From the NCBI GenBank assembly GCA_004335635.1, contig QAXH01001707.1, positions 2,716-66,715 of the forward strand: a stretch of DNA of 64,000 nt, written 5' to 3'. The translations under genes and the position numbers were made by a program. The notes beneath the pieces were generated by a model. The model ran no database searches. It was not told where the DNA came from and worked only from the letters and a program-made list of their open reading frames with translations. Origin of the DNA: Chloromonas sp. AAM2. Its lineage: Eukaryota; Chlorophyta; Chlorophyceae; Chlamydomonadales; Chlamydomonadaceae. This document shows positions 1 to 12,011 of the stretch, piece after piece; position 1 is the first letter of the stretch, and each line of letters begins with the position of its first letter.

Positions 1-53
<53 letters not shown>

Positions 54-235
54 TATATATATATAGTATATATAGTATATATAATATAGTATATATAATA
101 TAGTATATAATATAGTATATATAATATAGTATATATAGTATATTTATATAGTATATATAATATAGTATATATATAGTATATATAGTATATTTATATACTC
201 TTATATATATATGTGTATTATATATATATGTGTAT
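1..235. repeat. TA-rich low-complexity tract
   Basis: Starts with about 50 bp of pure TA dinucleotide, followed by irregular TATAGTATATA-type units up to about position 235. It lies just before the first recognisable kinase exon, so it is probably the end of an intron of that gene. No coding content is seen. Confidence 0.9.
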
Positions 236-251
236 TGTGCCGCACTCGCAG

Positions 252-1077
252 GGTTGGTTGATGACGGCGAGCACTGCGCGCTGGTCATGCGATACTACAA
301 ACGAGGCACCGTGGCTGCCGCGATATCCAAACCCGAGTTTATCGACTTGGACTTCATCCCCAGGCTCAAAATGGCCCAGCAGGTACGATGATACAGTACT
401 TGCTTGGTCGCTTGGTCACTCAAGTGCCTCGCTCGTTCCAGTCACCGTACTTTGCCTTAGTCAGCGCTCCTAGTTGGTGCCTCGCTGATTTGAGATTTGA
501 AAACTGCTCATGTGCGCAGGTGGCGAGTGGCATGTGCTGTCTGCATGGAAGGGACCTGCTCCATGGCGACCTGAAGACTTCCAACCTGCTTATTGAAGAC
601 AACGGGCGGGGAGTGGTCATTGCCGACTTTGGGTTGTCTGGCACAGCTGGGCAGTCCGTAGCGTCAGGCGCGCTGACGGTTAGCATCAGCCCTCCTGAAG
701 TCTTGATGAACCCCACTGCCCCACGTACCCGTGCGGGAGACGTGTATGCCTTCAGTATCGTCCTGCTCGAGATTGTCAGCGGACGTTTCATCTACCAGGG
801 CATGTCGCGACAACAGCTGCGCGATGCGGTGTGCTCGGGCAAGCGGCCTGCCATCCCTGCCCATATCCCCGAAGGTGTTGCAGTCATCGTCACTGCATGC
901 TGGGCCCAGGATCCCTCCGAGCGGCCCAGCTTTGCACATGTTGTGACGATGCTGGAGGCTGCAGTGGAAGAAGAAATGAGGACAGGTAGAAGCCGGACGC
1001 ACATTGAACGGACAGGCGGACCCCAAGAAGGAGCATGGGACACCACAACAGTAACAGGGATGTGGGGTTTTTCGTAA
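252..1077 (+). CDS. protein kinase, C-terminal part (5' end outside window)
   Basis: Two exons, 252-382 (acceptor CTCGCAG, donor GTACGA) and 520-1077, join in phase. They encode the hinge of the N-lobe and the whole C-lobe of a Ser/Thr or tyrosine-kinase-like protein kinase. The hinge reads ALVMRYYKRGTVA. The catalytic loop is HGDLKTSNLL, the metal-binding loop DFGLS, and the APE position is SPPEV. An F-helix GDVYAFSIVLLEI and a late CWAQDPSERPSF motif follow; this WAxDPxxRPSF form is typical of TKL/Raf-like kinases. HGD replaces the usual HRD, so the activation-segment arginine contact is absent, but the Asp, Lys and Asn are kept and activity is plausible. The glycine-rich loop and VAIK lysine must lie upstream of the window. 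The last 30 or so residues look non-conserved; a possible donor (ACAG then GTAGAA) near 985 could lead to further exons. Substrate unknown. Confidence 0.85.
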
Positions 1078-2617
1078 CCGCAACCTACGTGCTTGTGCTC
1101 AACACATCATTGGTGGTCCTTGGTGCCTGATGGCGAAGCAGTACAAAGATTAAATGCCTGGTATGACTACAGACTACTGCATGATTCAAATCACATATCG
1201 CTTCACATTTAAATGCCTGGAACGAATTGCCGACGACCTTGGTACGGATTTGCTTCTGTGTGCTTTCGGCGAGCAATGATATGTCGAAAAGGCCAGCGCC
1301 CGACCTTGCAGACTGCGTAGCATTCAGACCTACTAAACATTTTGTACTGTCAACTGTGTGACGTGGTGATAACGGTTGCTACTTAGCAGGGGGCCAACTG
1401 CCCTACAGCTCATGGCACTGTCTAACATGTATGCACAACGCCCACTTACCATAAGGCATCTTAAATTATAGATCCAGGGGCTGCAGGTGCACGGATTTTA
1501 CCAACCGTTCAACAACGGTGACCGGTTGTTCAATTGATTATTCGTTTACTATCTGTACATCATTTGGCGGACAGTATTGCGCAATGACCGTATTACTATG
1601 ACGCCCATGTGGCTGTATGGCTTCCTGTTGCTACCAGCTGAAGATCACACACATAGATGGGACGAGCGAGCTCTCTTCTCCATTTGGCGTCCATTTTATA
1701 GTCGTTGCTGCCAGTGGCAGAACATTGAAAGGCAGATGTGACGATTGGGTGATGTCCTGGCGCAACATCTTGATTGTAAGCCACGAGCTTTCCTTGGAGC
1801 CACATGCTAGCCAGGAGCGGCCGGCTGCCTGCTTGGCTGTCCTGTTGTTGTGAGAAGAGCTGTAGTGCCATGTTGCGTTGGCATTTAGAATTTGCTGCCA
1901 GCAGTGGATGTAGGGCAGCGGATTCTCTGAATGCCCTTTACACAGTGGTTATGCACATTCGCCAGCCTGATGTAACCAGCCGTCTCGGGCAAATTGGTGA
2001 CCATACACTAATGGCCAACTATTCCCTGGTGTAAATACATATATATATATACTATTGGGAGAAGTAACAGACCGAGGCTGGGACTGTGAGAGAGGCATGC
2101 AGGCAAGAACTAGCAGAACAACAGCGGTAAGAACCAATCATATTTCTGAAGGCTCTTTTCATGGCACACATGGACTGTTGACATGGCTGGCCTGGACTCT
2201 TCTCATGGTATGGACTCCCCTGAACCTGAAGGCTCAAACGGCAATGCACGGCTGACAACGTGGTTAAGTGCTGCAGTGGGTAACAGCCGCTCCTCTATGT
2301 GTTGCAAGGTGGAAGAGCGTACCAATATTGGGGCTGCGAAAACGCCTTGTGCATTTCTATTGTACATTTTTGCATTTGACTTATGAGGCACATAGCAGAA
2401 GTTGACCAGGGATACAGGTCTAACTGAATACAGCCGTCAGGACACAGTCAGACGAAGAGTTGCCAGGCTGGGACATCCTTGGAGGAAGCTGACGCAGGAC
2501 TGTTAACATGAAATATCAAGGGTTAGGCAATTCAGAAGAAACGTACCCAGTAGAGGTCCAGTGATCAGATGATCCATATTTGACACGGGCTGACCCCTAG
2601 GCGATCATGAAACCAGC
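1078..2617. other. intergenic stretch, no gene recognised
   Basis: No reading frame here shows a domain or a convincing exon chain. It holds one copy of a dispersed repeat (1668-1845) and a TA run near 2040. It lies between the 3' end of the kinase gene and the 3' end of the phosphoesterase gene, which converge here. Confidence 0.6.
1668..1845 (+). repeat. dispersed direct repeat R1, copy 1
   Basis: This segment is repeated in the same orientation at 12012-12190, with roughly nine bases in ten identical over about 175 bp by eye. Both copies read open in one plus-strand frame, but their differences fall on all three codon positions, so coding is unlikely. Probably a fragment of a transposable element or a duplicated non-coding piece. 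Confidence 0.8.
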
Positions 2618-2622
2618 TTACA
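2618..2622 (-). terminator. TGTAA polyadenylation-type signal for the phosphoesterase gene
   Basis: TGTAA on the minus strand, about 150 bp past the stop codon at 2770. TGTAA is the usual poly(A) signal of chlorophyte algae. It supports placing the end of the phosphoesterase gene here rather than at the earlier in-frame stop near 4252. Confidence 0.5.
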
Positions 2623-2769
2623 TACAGTTAGATATGATCAGAATGGCCACGCCAACTGTTGTCAGTTTCTTGCCTATGGTCCATAGTCCGTGTGCCACGT
2701 GGGTCACAGCCTGAAGTGCCTGCCAATAGCCGACATTATTCATTGATCAGGTTGAATGTGTACTGCTTC

Positions 2770-5700
2770 TTATGCCGGTGTTGCCACTGCTTGCAGCGCA
2801 GCCTTTCTCTCCTCCATGAGCTTGGCCTGCTTGACCTGCCACTTGTTAGGCAGGGTGCCGAAGAACCCTCCTTGACTGTTACGGGGGAAGCGTGTGGACC
2901 CACCTGCACACGCAACAACTCGCTTGCATGGCCTGCAACCTCGTACCTTGCATGGCCTGCAACATTGTACCTTGCATGGCTTGCTAGCATTCGCCTCAGT
3001 GCATGTGTGGCCGACAGATGCAATCAACACACATACAACATGGTGCGGCACATCTTCCTGGCTGACTTGTCGGACAATACAAATGTGAGAAGGCACTCAC
3101 TCATTCACAACACCATAAAAGCTGTTTTAAACTGACTTTTTAATTCACCAAAAGTAACCCAAAAGTAACCCAATATAGGACGCGACCAATACAACAGTAA
3201 CTTATTGGGCCCAACTATTGGTTAACACTTAAGCAATAATAAGTGTATCCTATAGGGTTCCATGTGAAGGCAGGCAGGCAGGGCTGCCTCCAACGTTGTA
3301 CCCAACAGCAGTACTTGGATACAGGGCGGACTCTTACACCTCCTGCTTGCTGTGTGCAGCTTTCCTCCCTGCAACCTTCTTTCACCATCCTGGAATTGTT
3401 TGCTTGGGCAGGCTAGAACGGTATTCGTCGTTGTCTTGGGCATGGCTTGCGGGTTAGTGCTCATGTTTCCGGTGCTCAAGTAGTCCTTTCTTGTAGTAAG
3501 GGTATGCAAGCAAGCTATGGCTCTACTTCCACAGCAATGCCTTGTGCCTGACGAGCCCGTGCAACTGAGATTTGACGCACAACTCGATGCTCACCTGCCA
3601 AGTTGTCAACCACTTCAACCACCTCGACATCCGAACCATCCCCCTTGGCAGACGGAGCTGCACCGTCCTTGGCTCTCAGCACCACCTCACACCCTGCACA
3701 TGTGGCCGGTGTCCGTGTGAGGCACATTCAAGCGGCAAATACAGTGATGTGACTGGAAGGCCTCACCATCTTGCTGAGTTGACATGACCAATCTGATCGT
3801 AGCTGCATAGAGCTGACACAACCACGCAAGATATGCTTGCGAAACTGCTGCAGCTGGCAGCAGGCACAAGCAGCTGGCGCAGGCTTGCAAGATTTGCTGG
3901 CGTGACGTTTCTGACTGGCAGTGTTGGGGTCTCCAGGGGAGGATTCACTGACCGAGAAGGGCAGCTCGCTCGAGAAGTGCAAACCATACTCGTCACACTC
4001 TCGCTGAGAATTAAACTCATACAAGCACTGCCTACCAGACCACATTTCAAACTGAGTAGCGCTGAAGGTCTGCATTGTGGTCAGAAGTGGCTCTGGCTTT
4101 CCCATGCCTTTGTGGCGCTGCCCATCACTGGCCCATCTACTTCATGCTCCTTTCCTTGACCTACGTTACCCTCATCCCACATGAAATAAAACATGCACGT
4201 TACTGTTGCCTGCCCTGACCTGCCAGTTTGTGGCGTTTACCGCCGAGCATGTCAGTGCCTCTTGACCAGCTCCCACCCGCCGCCTTGCTGTGGCCTGCCC
4301 TTCGCACCTGGCGGCACCTTGCACACCAGCCCTACAGGCGCCCGGGTGGCGAGGTCATACTCCACCAACAAGCCGCCTTGAGACGGTGAACCCTGCAGGC
4401 AGGAACGGATCAAGATGGTGCTGCGTCACATGTGAGGCGCCCTCTGAGGCAAAGGGCTGGACGGTGCTCCCTTCGCTGGGAATGGACCAACAATGTCAGT
4501 GTGGCGCCTGATGTCAGGATCAAGCACACCTTCCAGGTCAAAAGACTACATTGGGTCAAGGAGCCCTTATGTTCCTCTTCTGCCAAGACCCACTGAAAAC
4601 AGTGCTTGCATACATAAGATACAAGACCGGCTGCTCGCATACAAAGCCGTTTGGCGTCTCACAGCGCTGGCTTACCCTGCCATGATCATTGACAAGCAAG
4701 CCAACGTTCTAAGCGTCACATCACGATTCGTCAGCCACTGACTGTTAGTGGCCAGGCACACCTGAAGTGATCAAATGACCCTGTGTTGCCCACCTGTAAC
4801 GCAAGCATGGTCTTGCTTCCTATCGACAACCAGCGCGTGTGCTGCGCCTGTTTCCGAGTGACCCGGGGTGCGGCCTGTCGGCAGGGAATATGCTTGCAGG
4901 CAACAGTTGACAGTGCTCAGGCAGGGTGCCATTTCCAGTCAAGTCAGAAAGCAGCAGATTGGCTACAAGGGCTGTTTTCTCGCTCAGAAGTTGTTCAATG
5001 GACGCCTCAACAATAGCCAGGATGCTCCCTGGGGCGTTTATTTGCACAATCTTTTGTCCTTTTCATACCATGGCTCGGCAGCATTACAGTGGCTCGTCCC
5101 TCAAGCAGCTAACTTGCAGTGTGGGTGCTGTGGTAGCCAGAGCGAAGTGACTTGATCAGTCCTTGCAATGACTGATCCAATGACACTGGTCACTGTTCAG
5201 GCTGGAGGGGATACCTGCCTGCCCGCACCCTGACCTCCGCATGTCCAACAACCTCCCCCCCTTTAAAGCAAGCTGCCCATGATGGCCACTGACCACAGCC
5301 AATGATGACCAATACGGGATTCAACCACTTGAACCACCGAAACCACGCACCCCACGTGACCCACCACAGCCATCAACCACAACCGCCAAAACAAAATACA
5401 GCCACGTGGTACACCACCACCACCACGTGATGCATGACACCCACGTGACCGACCGAACCCACTCAACCCACCGCCACTCACCGCCCCCAGGCCCACTCTG
5501 CACTCGACCTCACTGCTGAGCCACCCCACCACATCGCTGCTGTTAATGAAGGCCTCCTGGGGCGTCATGATGGCGGGGGAGGAGGGGTCGTCCCAGCGGT
5601 GCGCCAGGTCAAGGCGGGGCGGGGCGCCCGACGTGTGGTCGAAGGTCAGCACGCGGAATGATGTCATGTCAGCTGCGGCATCAGCACAGGGATTGGCATC

Positions 5701-8700
5701 CCTTTCTCTAGTCTTTGACCTTAGCTTGGGCGGCTCCTTCCTGTTTTGCCTTCACTTGCCCTGCCTTGCCTGCTTTGTTTGCTGCGATCGCTTTGCTTTC
5801 TCCCGGCAAAACATTTCAGTAAAAATCCTGGTAAAAGTTTTGCATGGACAAGTCGGAATGATGTAAGACAGACTTTGGGAAAATATAGATAACTGAACAG
5901 TCATTCGAACCCTGTCGAACCCTGGAAAGGCCAGGGCGGTGCCCATCTCGCTCCGCGTCCTCTGACGGCTTCCCTGGTGTAGATACATATGTATAAGCAT
6001 GTTGGTGGGGTATGCGGGTCTGACCTGAGCTCCTGTATATCAGGCCAGCTTGGGCAACGGAAATGAGGTAGACGCGGGTGGGCCCATGAAGGAAAGTCTG
6101 GTCGGTACTTGTTTAATAAAGCAAAGGGAGCAATGGAAAGAGCAATGGATAAGGAGACTTTGCCCAAGCATGCTGAAAAACCAGAGCCTGTACGAATCAT
6201 TGGGTTTGTTTTAGGGGTTGAACTGAATGCAACCAGGCTACAAAGTTCAGATTCCGATCAGGATATGAAGCTGTCCCGTGTAAGTTCATCTGAGTGCAAA
6301 TTGGCTGGCAGGCAAGCACTTGCCTGTGATGAGGCGGCTGTGCCGGAACCCGTCGCGATGGCATTCTCCGATCACGCCCGTTTGCACAAATGCCGTGCTG
6401 CCCAGTATGGAAATTGAATCCTGCGAGCACAAACACATACCAGCATGCCTCAACCTGAATGTAGTTAGATTGCCGGGTGTGAGCTGCCCTGTTCTGCACC
6501 CAGCATGTTGAATGATTTGTTCTTATGATTTTTTCTTATGTTCTTTCATTGGATGATTTGTGATTATGAATGTACCACTGACTAATCCTGAACATGACAA
6601 TGCTAAATGTATAAAACATCAACCTGAAGAACAATTCGCGCCAGTTGCGTGCAAGACTCATTCTGATCAATGCCCAGGCGCTCAACAGACACTCATGGAC
6701 ATGCCACATGGAGCGCAGAAGGAGCACTCACTCTGTAATTGTGTGACAGGTGGAAGTGGCCGGACAGCCAGAGGCGTATGTTTGGAAAGCGCTCCACCAG
6801 TGCAATAAACCGTTCAGGCCTGCAGCCATGGCAATGCAGCCAAGGTGGCAAGCATACCGTAGCGACTTGCATGGACTAACTTGTATACGCACAACACCGG
6901 ACGTGCCGCCTTCAGGCCAAGTCATCCTAACGTACTAGGGCCCGGACGCAAGACGTCCACTTGCAAATGGTGCCTATGGAACCAGCACAGGTGCTTGCCG
7001 GCATCTCTACCTGTCCGAGTGGTTGAGCCAAGCACAGCGGTTCTTGACATGAATCTCTTGGACAACCTGAGCATACATGCACAGCGGTTCTTGACATGAA
7101 TCTCTTGGACAACCTGAGCATAAATGCACACAAGCCGTGTGTCTGAGAGCACATCACCGGGCCAATAGAGCCTTAGCGTGCAAGGCTCTGATCAGTTTGC
7201 TGCATGCCATGGACAACACACACATGCTGAGGCGCATGGACATTGAGCTGGTACCTGCTTAGTTGCCCAGGTACACGGGTCATGCCTGCATTCCGGTCTC
7301 TGACCAACTGCTGCATGCTGCGGCCTACCTTGTGCATAGCTGGTATCTGCTTAGACCTTCCAGCAACATGCGCAACCAGTAGCTTGTAGACGCTGTGTTG
7401 CATACCTTGAGCCCACAACCCTGGGGCGGCGCGTGCGTGAAGACAATGACAGGCCGGTTCTCCGCAGCTAACCGCTCCAACTGAGATTCGAACCAGGCCA
7501 TCTGATCGTCATCTATGTACACCTGAGCTCAGTACACACCATGAACAGTGACAGCAGTTACATGCGGCAGCGTAGTGTGGCGCAGATGTGGAGGCGTGCA
7601 TCAAGCCGGCGGACATCAGATGAAGCCTGGAAGATACCCACTGTTGTGCAGCACCCAAATTGCGGCCAGCTCTATGTACATCAAGGGTGTTAGTACATGG
7701 CTCAAATGCACGGCAAGTTGAGTGGAGTGTGACAAGTGTTAACTGTATGCGCAGTTAATGGTTTGATGGTTTGATGGCGCCATGAAGTATGTACATTGGC
7801 AGACAAGACATTCCTGAACATCACTGCAGCCAAAGCTCTGTGCATAGGTGACGCAACGCTGCAACAACATCACCCTTGTATGCCCAAGGGTGGATTCCCA
7901 TTTGTGCAGTTTTGTATGTGCGGGCATTGTAACAGAGCAGGCTTCAATTTTGTATGCGCCTGAAATACTTCATGAAGAGCAGCCTTGTGGACCTCCACTG
8001 GTGGACTGGTGGATTGTCAGGCGCGTAATTCTTGAATAGATATTGTGTCTAGCTGCACTACCGTGGGTTGAACCATGAAAAGCCATGTAATGATGATGAT
8101 AATGACTGGTGGACACTCAGTGATGGACGCCGTGTGGACCCGGAGCAGGAGCAAAGCCAGCTCCCCTGGCTCTACAACAGGTAATTTTCAATGGCCGCCT
8201 CCCCTGCCCGCCTGCCAGCCCCCCAAGTCTCACCTCATGGTGGAAAAACGCGTTTGAGCGATAGCGCGTGGTGCTCAGCCCAATGGCCACACAGGGACCA
8301 AGGTCGACACACCTGGGAGGAAGGGGAGACGGGGAAAGCACGGGCGAGGGCAGTGGCAGGGATGTCACCACTGATGGTGACATGTGGCCAGTTGTTCAAA
8401 TTTTCTGCATGTGTCACTGCTCATTGCTGATGTGTTGATTGGTAATGGGAAGGGGTGGAGCAAATATCGATCATGGGGTGTTTGGAGGCGCTAGTGATGC
8501 TGGCAAGGTTGATAGTCCTGTTGCGCATACCAGTGGTGTGGCTGCTGCCAGATGCGTTGCCACGCTTCAAGGTTGTCAGGGTCAGTCGGAAACTCACTGC
8601 CTGAAAGGCAGCAGCGACGGCGCAATGACTAACATCAGTCGTTCTTTGACACCTGGCCCCTGCTGAAGTACTTCGCGGGTGTCAAAAGTCCCTCTATGCC

Positions 8701-9902
8701 TCCGCACAGCACGCCTAGGCCATTTGTTTGAAAGCATTATGACATGGTGAACTGATCTATCAAAACCAAGACAACTTACCATGGCAGAAACGGACAAAAT
8801 GTCCTGGCATGTGAACATATCATCAGACAACGCGGCTCGATGTGAACCAAACACATTGTGGCACCACTAGATGGCATGGAGTGCATCCCCTGCCCTGGGC
8901 GCATGCAGTGACAGGCAACACGTCGTGACATGCAGTCTCTCACCTTCCATGTCATGGTTTCCCAGCACCAGGGTGTAAGGCAGCCCAAACTCATTCAAAT
9001 ATGACCTGCATGGCACCGCACGCCCAGACCAACAGTTGTGCACGATTCAAACTGCAAACCAGAGACCACACAGCCCAGGCTCGAATTCACAGGTCGCCCA
9101 AGCACAAACAGTTTGTTATTTCCAATCAACAGATACGTACACACTTCAATGTCTATCTGTCCTGATGCCTGAGGTTTGCCTGTGCTGAGGTTTCCAGAAT
9201 AGCTTCCTGTTAAAGCTATACGTCACCCCGAGACACTGTCCCGTCTGCACCCACTTTGCAAACTCAAAGCACTGGGTGGAGCCTGACTCATGCTTGGAAT
9301 GGCCCAGATCTCCCAGCTGAACCAGTTTAGATCCTGCAAAACACAGGCAGCAAGCATGGTCATGCCACATCATTGCGGTAAGGAGGATGAACAGGCGATG
9401 CACATGGGTGGTACGTCAAAGGCCCCTACATGCAGCCATCCTCTGCATCGCACACATGTGCCAAAGGTCATGTTTCTTGACGCTGCAGGGTCAACCCACT
9501 AATATTGTTGTATCCCCCAAACTAACTATGCACCTCATACAGATGCAGCCAAAGCGCTCTCCTCAACTGCTGCAAGTCAGCCCACCTGGTAGAGGCGCTC
9601 CATGTTCATCACACAAGTGTGACCGGATCTGATCTCTGCGAGGGACTCAGGGCACACCACATCATTGCTCAGGCATCTGCTGTCCGTGATCGTGTCACGA
9701 GCGGGTGGGCTCTGGTTAGCATGGTACCAGTGCATGTCAGCCGATCAGCTGTGGTAGCTGTGAACCCAGATGGGAACCGTGGGCTGCAGTCTGCTGTGTT
9801 CAAGTCATAGCCCAGACTTGTCCGTTCCGCCTACCTTGCTGCTGTGAACATGTGCATCTGCTCGGGTGCGAGATGCAGATCTCCTAGGACTGCTAGCTGC
9901 AG
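2770..9902 (-). CDS. calcineurin-like metallophosphoesterase with C-terminal extension (5' end unresolved)
   Basis: Minus-strand exons that join in phase: 9902-9835, 9635-9586, 9333-9255, 9005-8944, then (probably via an exon starting near 8691) 8312-8234, 7522-7406, 7066-7011, 6819-6732, 6420-6324, 5672-5482. They spell the whole metallophosphoesterase core. Metal-ligand motifs are GDLHL, LGDLGH, GNHDME, THAPP and SGHFHLS, with conserved GLSTTRYRSNAF and KNRCAWLNHSD blocks between. The family hydrolyses phosphoester bonds with two metal ions; this subgroup resembles uncharacterised plant and algal proteins, some plastid-targeted, and the substrate is unknown. After GWLSSEVEC come a probable exon around 5040-4870 and phase-matched exons 4592-4530, 4392-4318, 4069-4036, 3693-3595 and 2903-2770 (stop), a C-terminal extension I do not recognise. 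The start is missing; a candidate ATG with an Arg-rich leader lies near 11.1 kb. The intron after 6324 is GC-AG (CAG then GCAAGT). Core confident; extension and 5' end less so. Confidence 0.8.
5949..5997 (+). repeat. repeat family C, copy 1
   Basis: GCGTCCTCTGACGGCTTCCC then TGGTGTAGATACATATG. Related segments at 32196-32245 and 61139-61190 in dynein introns, and shorter matches near 2020-2050 and 41155-41180. Confidence 0.55.
7032..7125 (-). repeat. 47-bp tandem duplication spanning a splice acceptor
   Basis: Units 7032-7078 and 7079-7125 are identical except for one base. Each holds a TGCTCAG acceptor plus the first part of the exon encoding VVQEIHVKNRCA. Only the proximal acceptor (exon starting at 7066) keeps the frame into AWLNHSD. 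Using the distal one would add 47 nt and shift the frame. Confidence 0.9.
8036..8104 (-). repeat. SINE-like repeat family A, copy 1
   Basis: Contains ACCGTGGGTTGAACCATG followed by an ATG-rich tail. Inverted relative to copies at 23970-24025 and 38447-38522. It lies in an intron of the phosphoesterase gene. The GGTTCAACCC core on the other strand resembles a tRNA B box. Confidence 0.65.
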
Positions 9903-9957
9903 CTGAGGGGCAGGGCTGCAGGCACAGCAGCAGGCAACTGACTGGATGTAAAGGGAC

Positions 9958-10007
9958 CTCCAGTTTATCACGCAGCAACAGGTTTGTGCGGAGTAGACCT
10001 TCTTGAG
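9958..10007 (-). pseudogene. isolated copy of taxilin exon 5 (fragment)
   Basis: On the minus strand, after a GAGCAG acceptor, 50 nt read as QEGLLRTNLLLRDKLE. This matches QEGLRRTNMLRDKLE, the start of the fifth taxilin exon (15461-15379), with one extra codon and a few changes. The copy stops where the taxilin exon continues into ELCRQLQKENKE, and a GTCCCT possible donor follows. No other taxilin exon is seen nearby. It is most simply a duplicated exon fragment, now about 2.2 kb beyond the end of the taxilin gene. It may instead be the remnant of a second taxilin-like gene. Confidence 0.7.
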
Positions 10008-12011
10008 CTGCTCAGTCAATCCATGACAGTATGCAATTTTCCAAGCCTAACGAGGTTTGCGGACAGGATAGTACTTTGAGGGGTGACAAACACCATTACT
10101 ATCGCGATGTATCGCAATCTCCTTCACTTGTAGGTTGGACGGGTTGGAGTCCCTCTCCTCATGTGAGCGGACGACAGAGAAATCAACATCAATGCAGAAT
10201 TCAGGCTGTCTGGGTTTTGTTGTCTTCTGTCTGTGTGTCGGTGGTGCATCTCACTATTGCGTCACCTCTCTTGTGCTGCCAGGTTGCCTCCATGGCTTGG
10301 GATGACGCAGATGGTGTCATTCTTATCATTCGGGTCAGTGCGTGTGTTTCATATATGGGTTATCACATGTTATCACATGTTATCATATATGGGTCTCATA
10401 CACACGCACAACATCAGGTTAGGGTTGCTGCACTCGAACAATTGCATCACAACGGAAAAGCACAGACAACAATTGTCCCAGAAGTGGCAAACTCGTTTTT
10501 CTGTGACCAGCACTTGACAATCAACAGGTATCCCCACCTTTGTCCAAACGCCTTGTGCTGTAGACTGAAGTCTTGATTGCAGGCAACAGCCGCTGCTGGT
10601 TTCATCATGCGCAATTTTCGCCTCTGTTGCAATGCTTGGCGCCGCCCACGCCCTGCCAAGCCATACAGTGAGGACACAACACACATGCTCAGTGAGCCTT
10701 GGAGAGCACACATCATGTGACTCTGATTGCATGGTGTGTGTGTTGCAATCACAACTTGAGCTGTTGTTGTAGGGCGGCCAATGCACTGAACTGTGACGCA
10801 AGGCCCCATCTCAGACACCTCATCCCATCACTCTTTGACCATGTCCGACCCTGAGTCTTTATGCCACCTACCCCACTCTCACGCTGGTCACAACCAATCG
10901 TTACCACCTCCAAACGCCACTGCACCCGTCCATTAGTATCATCATGCCAACTCACCATGGCATCTGTGAGTTGATGAACTCCACCCAGAACTCAACATGT
11001 TTGAGCGATGTGACTGATCAACTGGCTGCTCCGCGGGCGAACGTAGTAATCTTACGCGAATAGAGTGGCCGATACCTGCGCGATGGCTCACCCATGGCAA
11101 ACCGACGTAACCGCCTCATCTCATCTTCTTCTTCTTTGTCGCCTTGACCGGCAGCCTTGAGCAACGAAATGGGCGCCTCACCTTTGCTGGTTACTCATGT
11201 GATCTCTCTCTCGGAGGCTTTCCATGCCAACCGCTGCATGGCTTGCTGATGGCCGCGAATGCTGCTCTAGAGAGTTGCCGCTGAGTTTACAGCTTGGCTG
11301 CAAGCCTGTTTCTCATGCCTTACAATGTAGCAAAAAGCCCAAAGGCGGCCCTGGTATGCATCACCATGCCAAATTTTGCAGCAGTGAGCCCGCACCAACC
11401 AAACAAAATTCCTTCTACTCATGGCGTACTGAACAAACCATTAATCAGGCCTGTCAACCGTCAGGGGAATTGATTCACACACAGTGAAAAACAATGAAGT
11501 TTGCCAGGTTTTTTTTTTGTGTGTGTGTTTGTGTGTGTGAAAAACTGTCCCAGAACTGGCAAACATCTTTTTTTTTTGCACAACAGTAAAACTGAAGAAT
11601 GTTCATCCAGCAATGCATGTCGGTGCAAAAACCATGCACGTTCATTGCAAATGTCGCTGCAAAACCATGCCAACTTTGGAAACCAGAAACATACGTGCAC
11701 ATGGAGTATTGGATTGCCTCTCCTAAACCAACGCTGCCAGAACTATGATGTTTACTCAGCACAACCATCTTGTCAGCACCGGTCCACCTCTGTTTCATGT
11801 TGTCTGCCCTTAGGCACTAAGACGTCTACATCGACCAACACGGCCAACCTCCTGCATTCATCCTGCGTTGTTACAAGGAGGGAGTGCACACCATGAAGCG
11901 CGTCCAACACAAACATCAACTGCTTGCACAAGATGCTCCTCCTCCAAATTGCTCCTAGTAAAGGGGAATCTGGCCATGTCAGCAAGGGGTGGTGAGGCCC
12001 TTGTAGCCATG
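10008..12011. other. region between phosphoesterase and taxilin; no confident gene
   Basis: No convincing exon chain. It may contain the missing 5' exon(s) of the phosphoesterase: on the minus strand near 11.1 kb an ATG opens a short Arg-rich frame (MRRLRRFAMGEPSRR) followed by a possible donor. The region also holds two copies of repeat family D (10471-10505, 11544-11572) and a TG/T-rich simple tract at 11508-11580. Confidence 0.5.

Noticed and set aside
4252..4392. In-frame stop near 4252 as the end of the phosphoesterase
   Set aside because: Splicing after GLVCK at 4318 continues in phase through three more exons to a stop at 2770 with a TGTAA signal; no such signal was seen after 4252.
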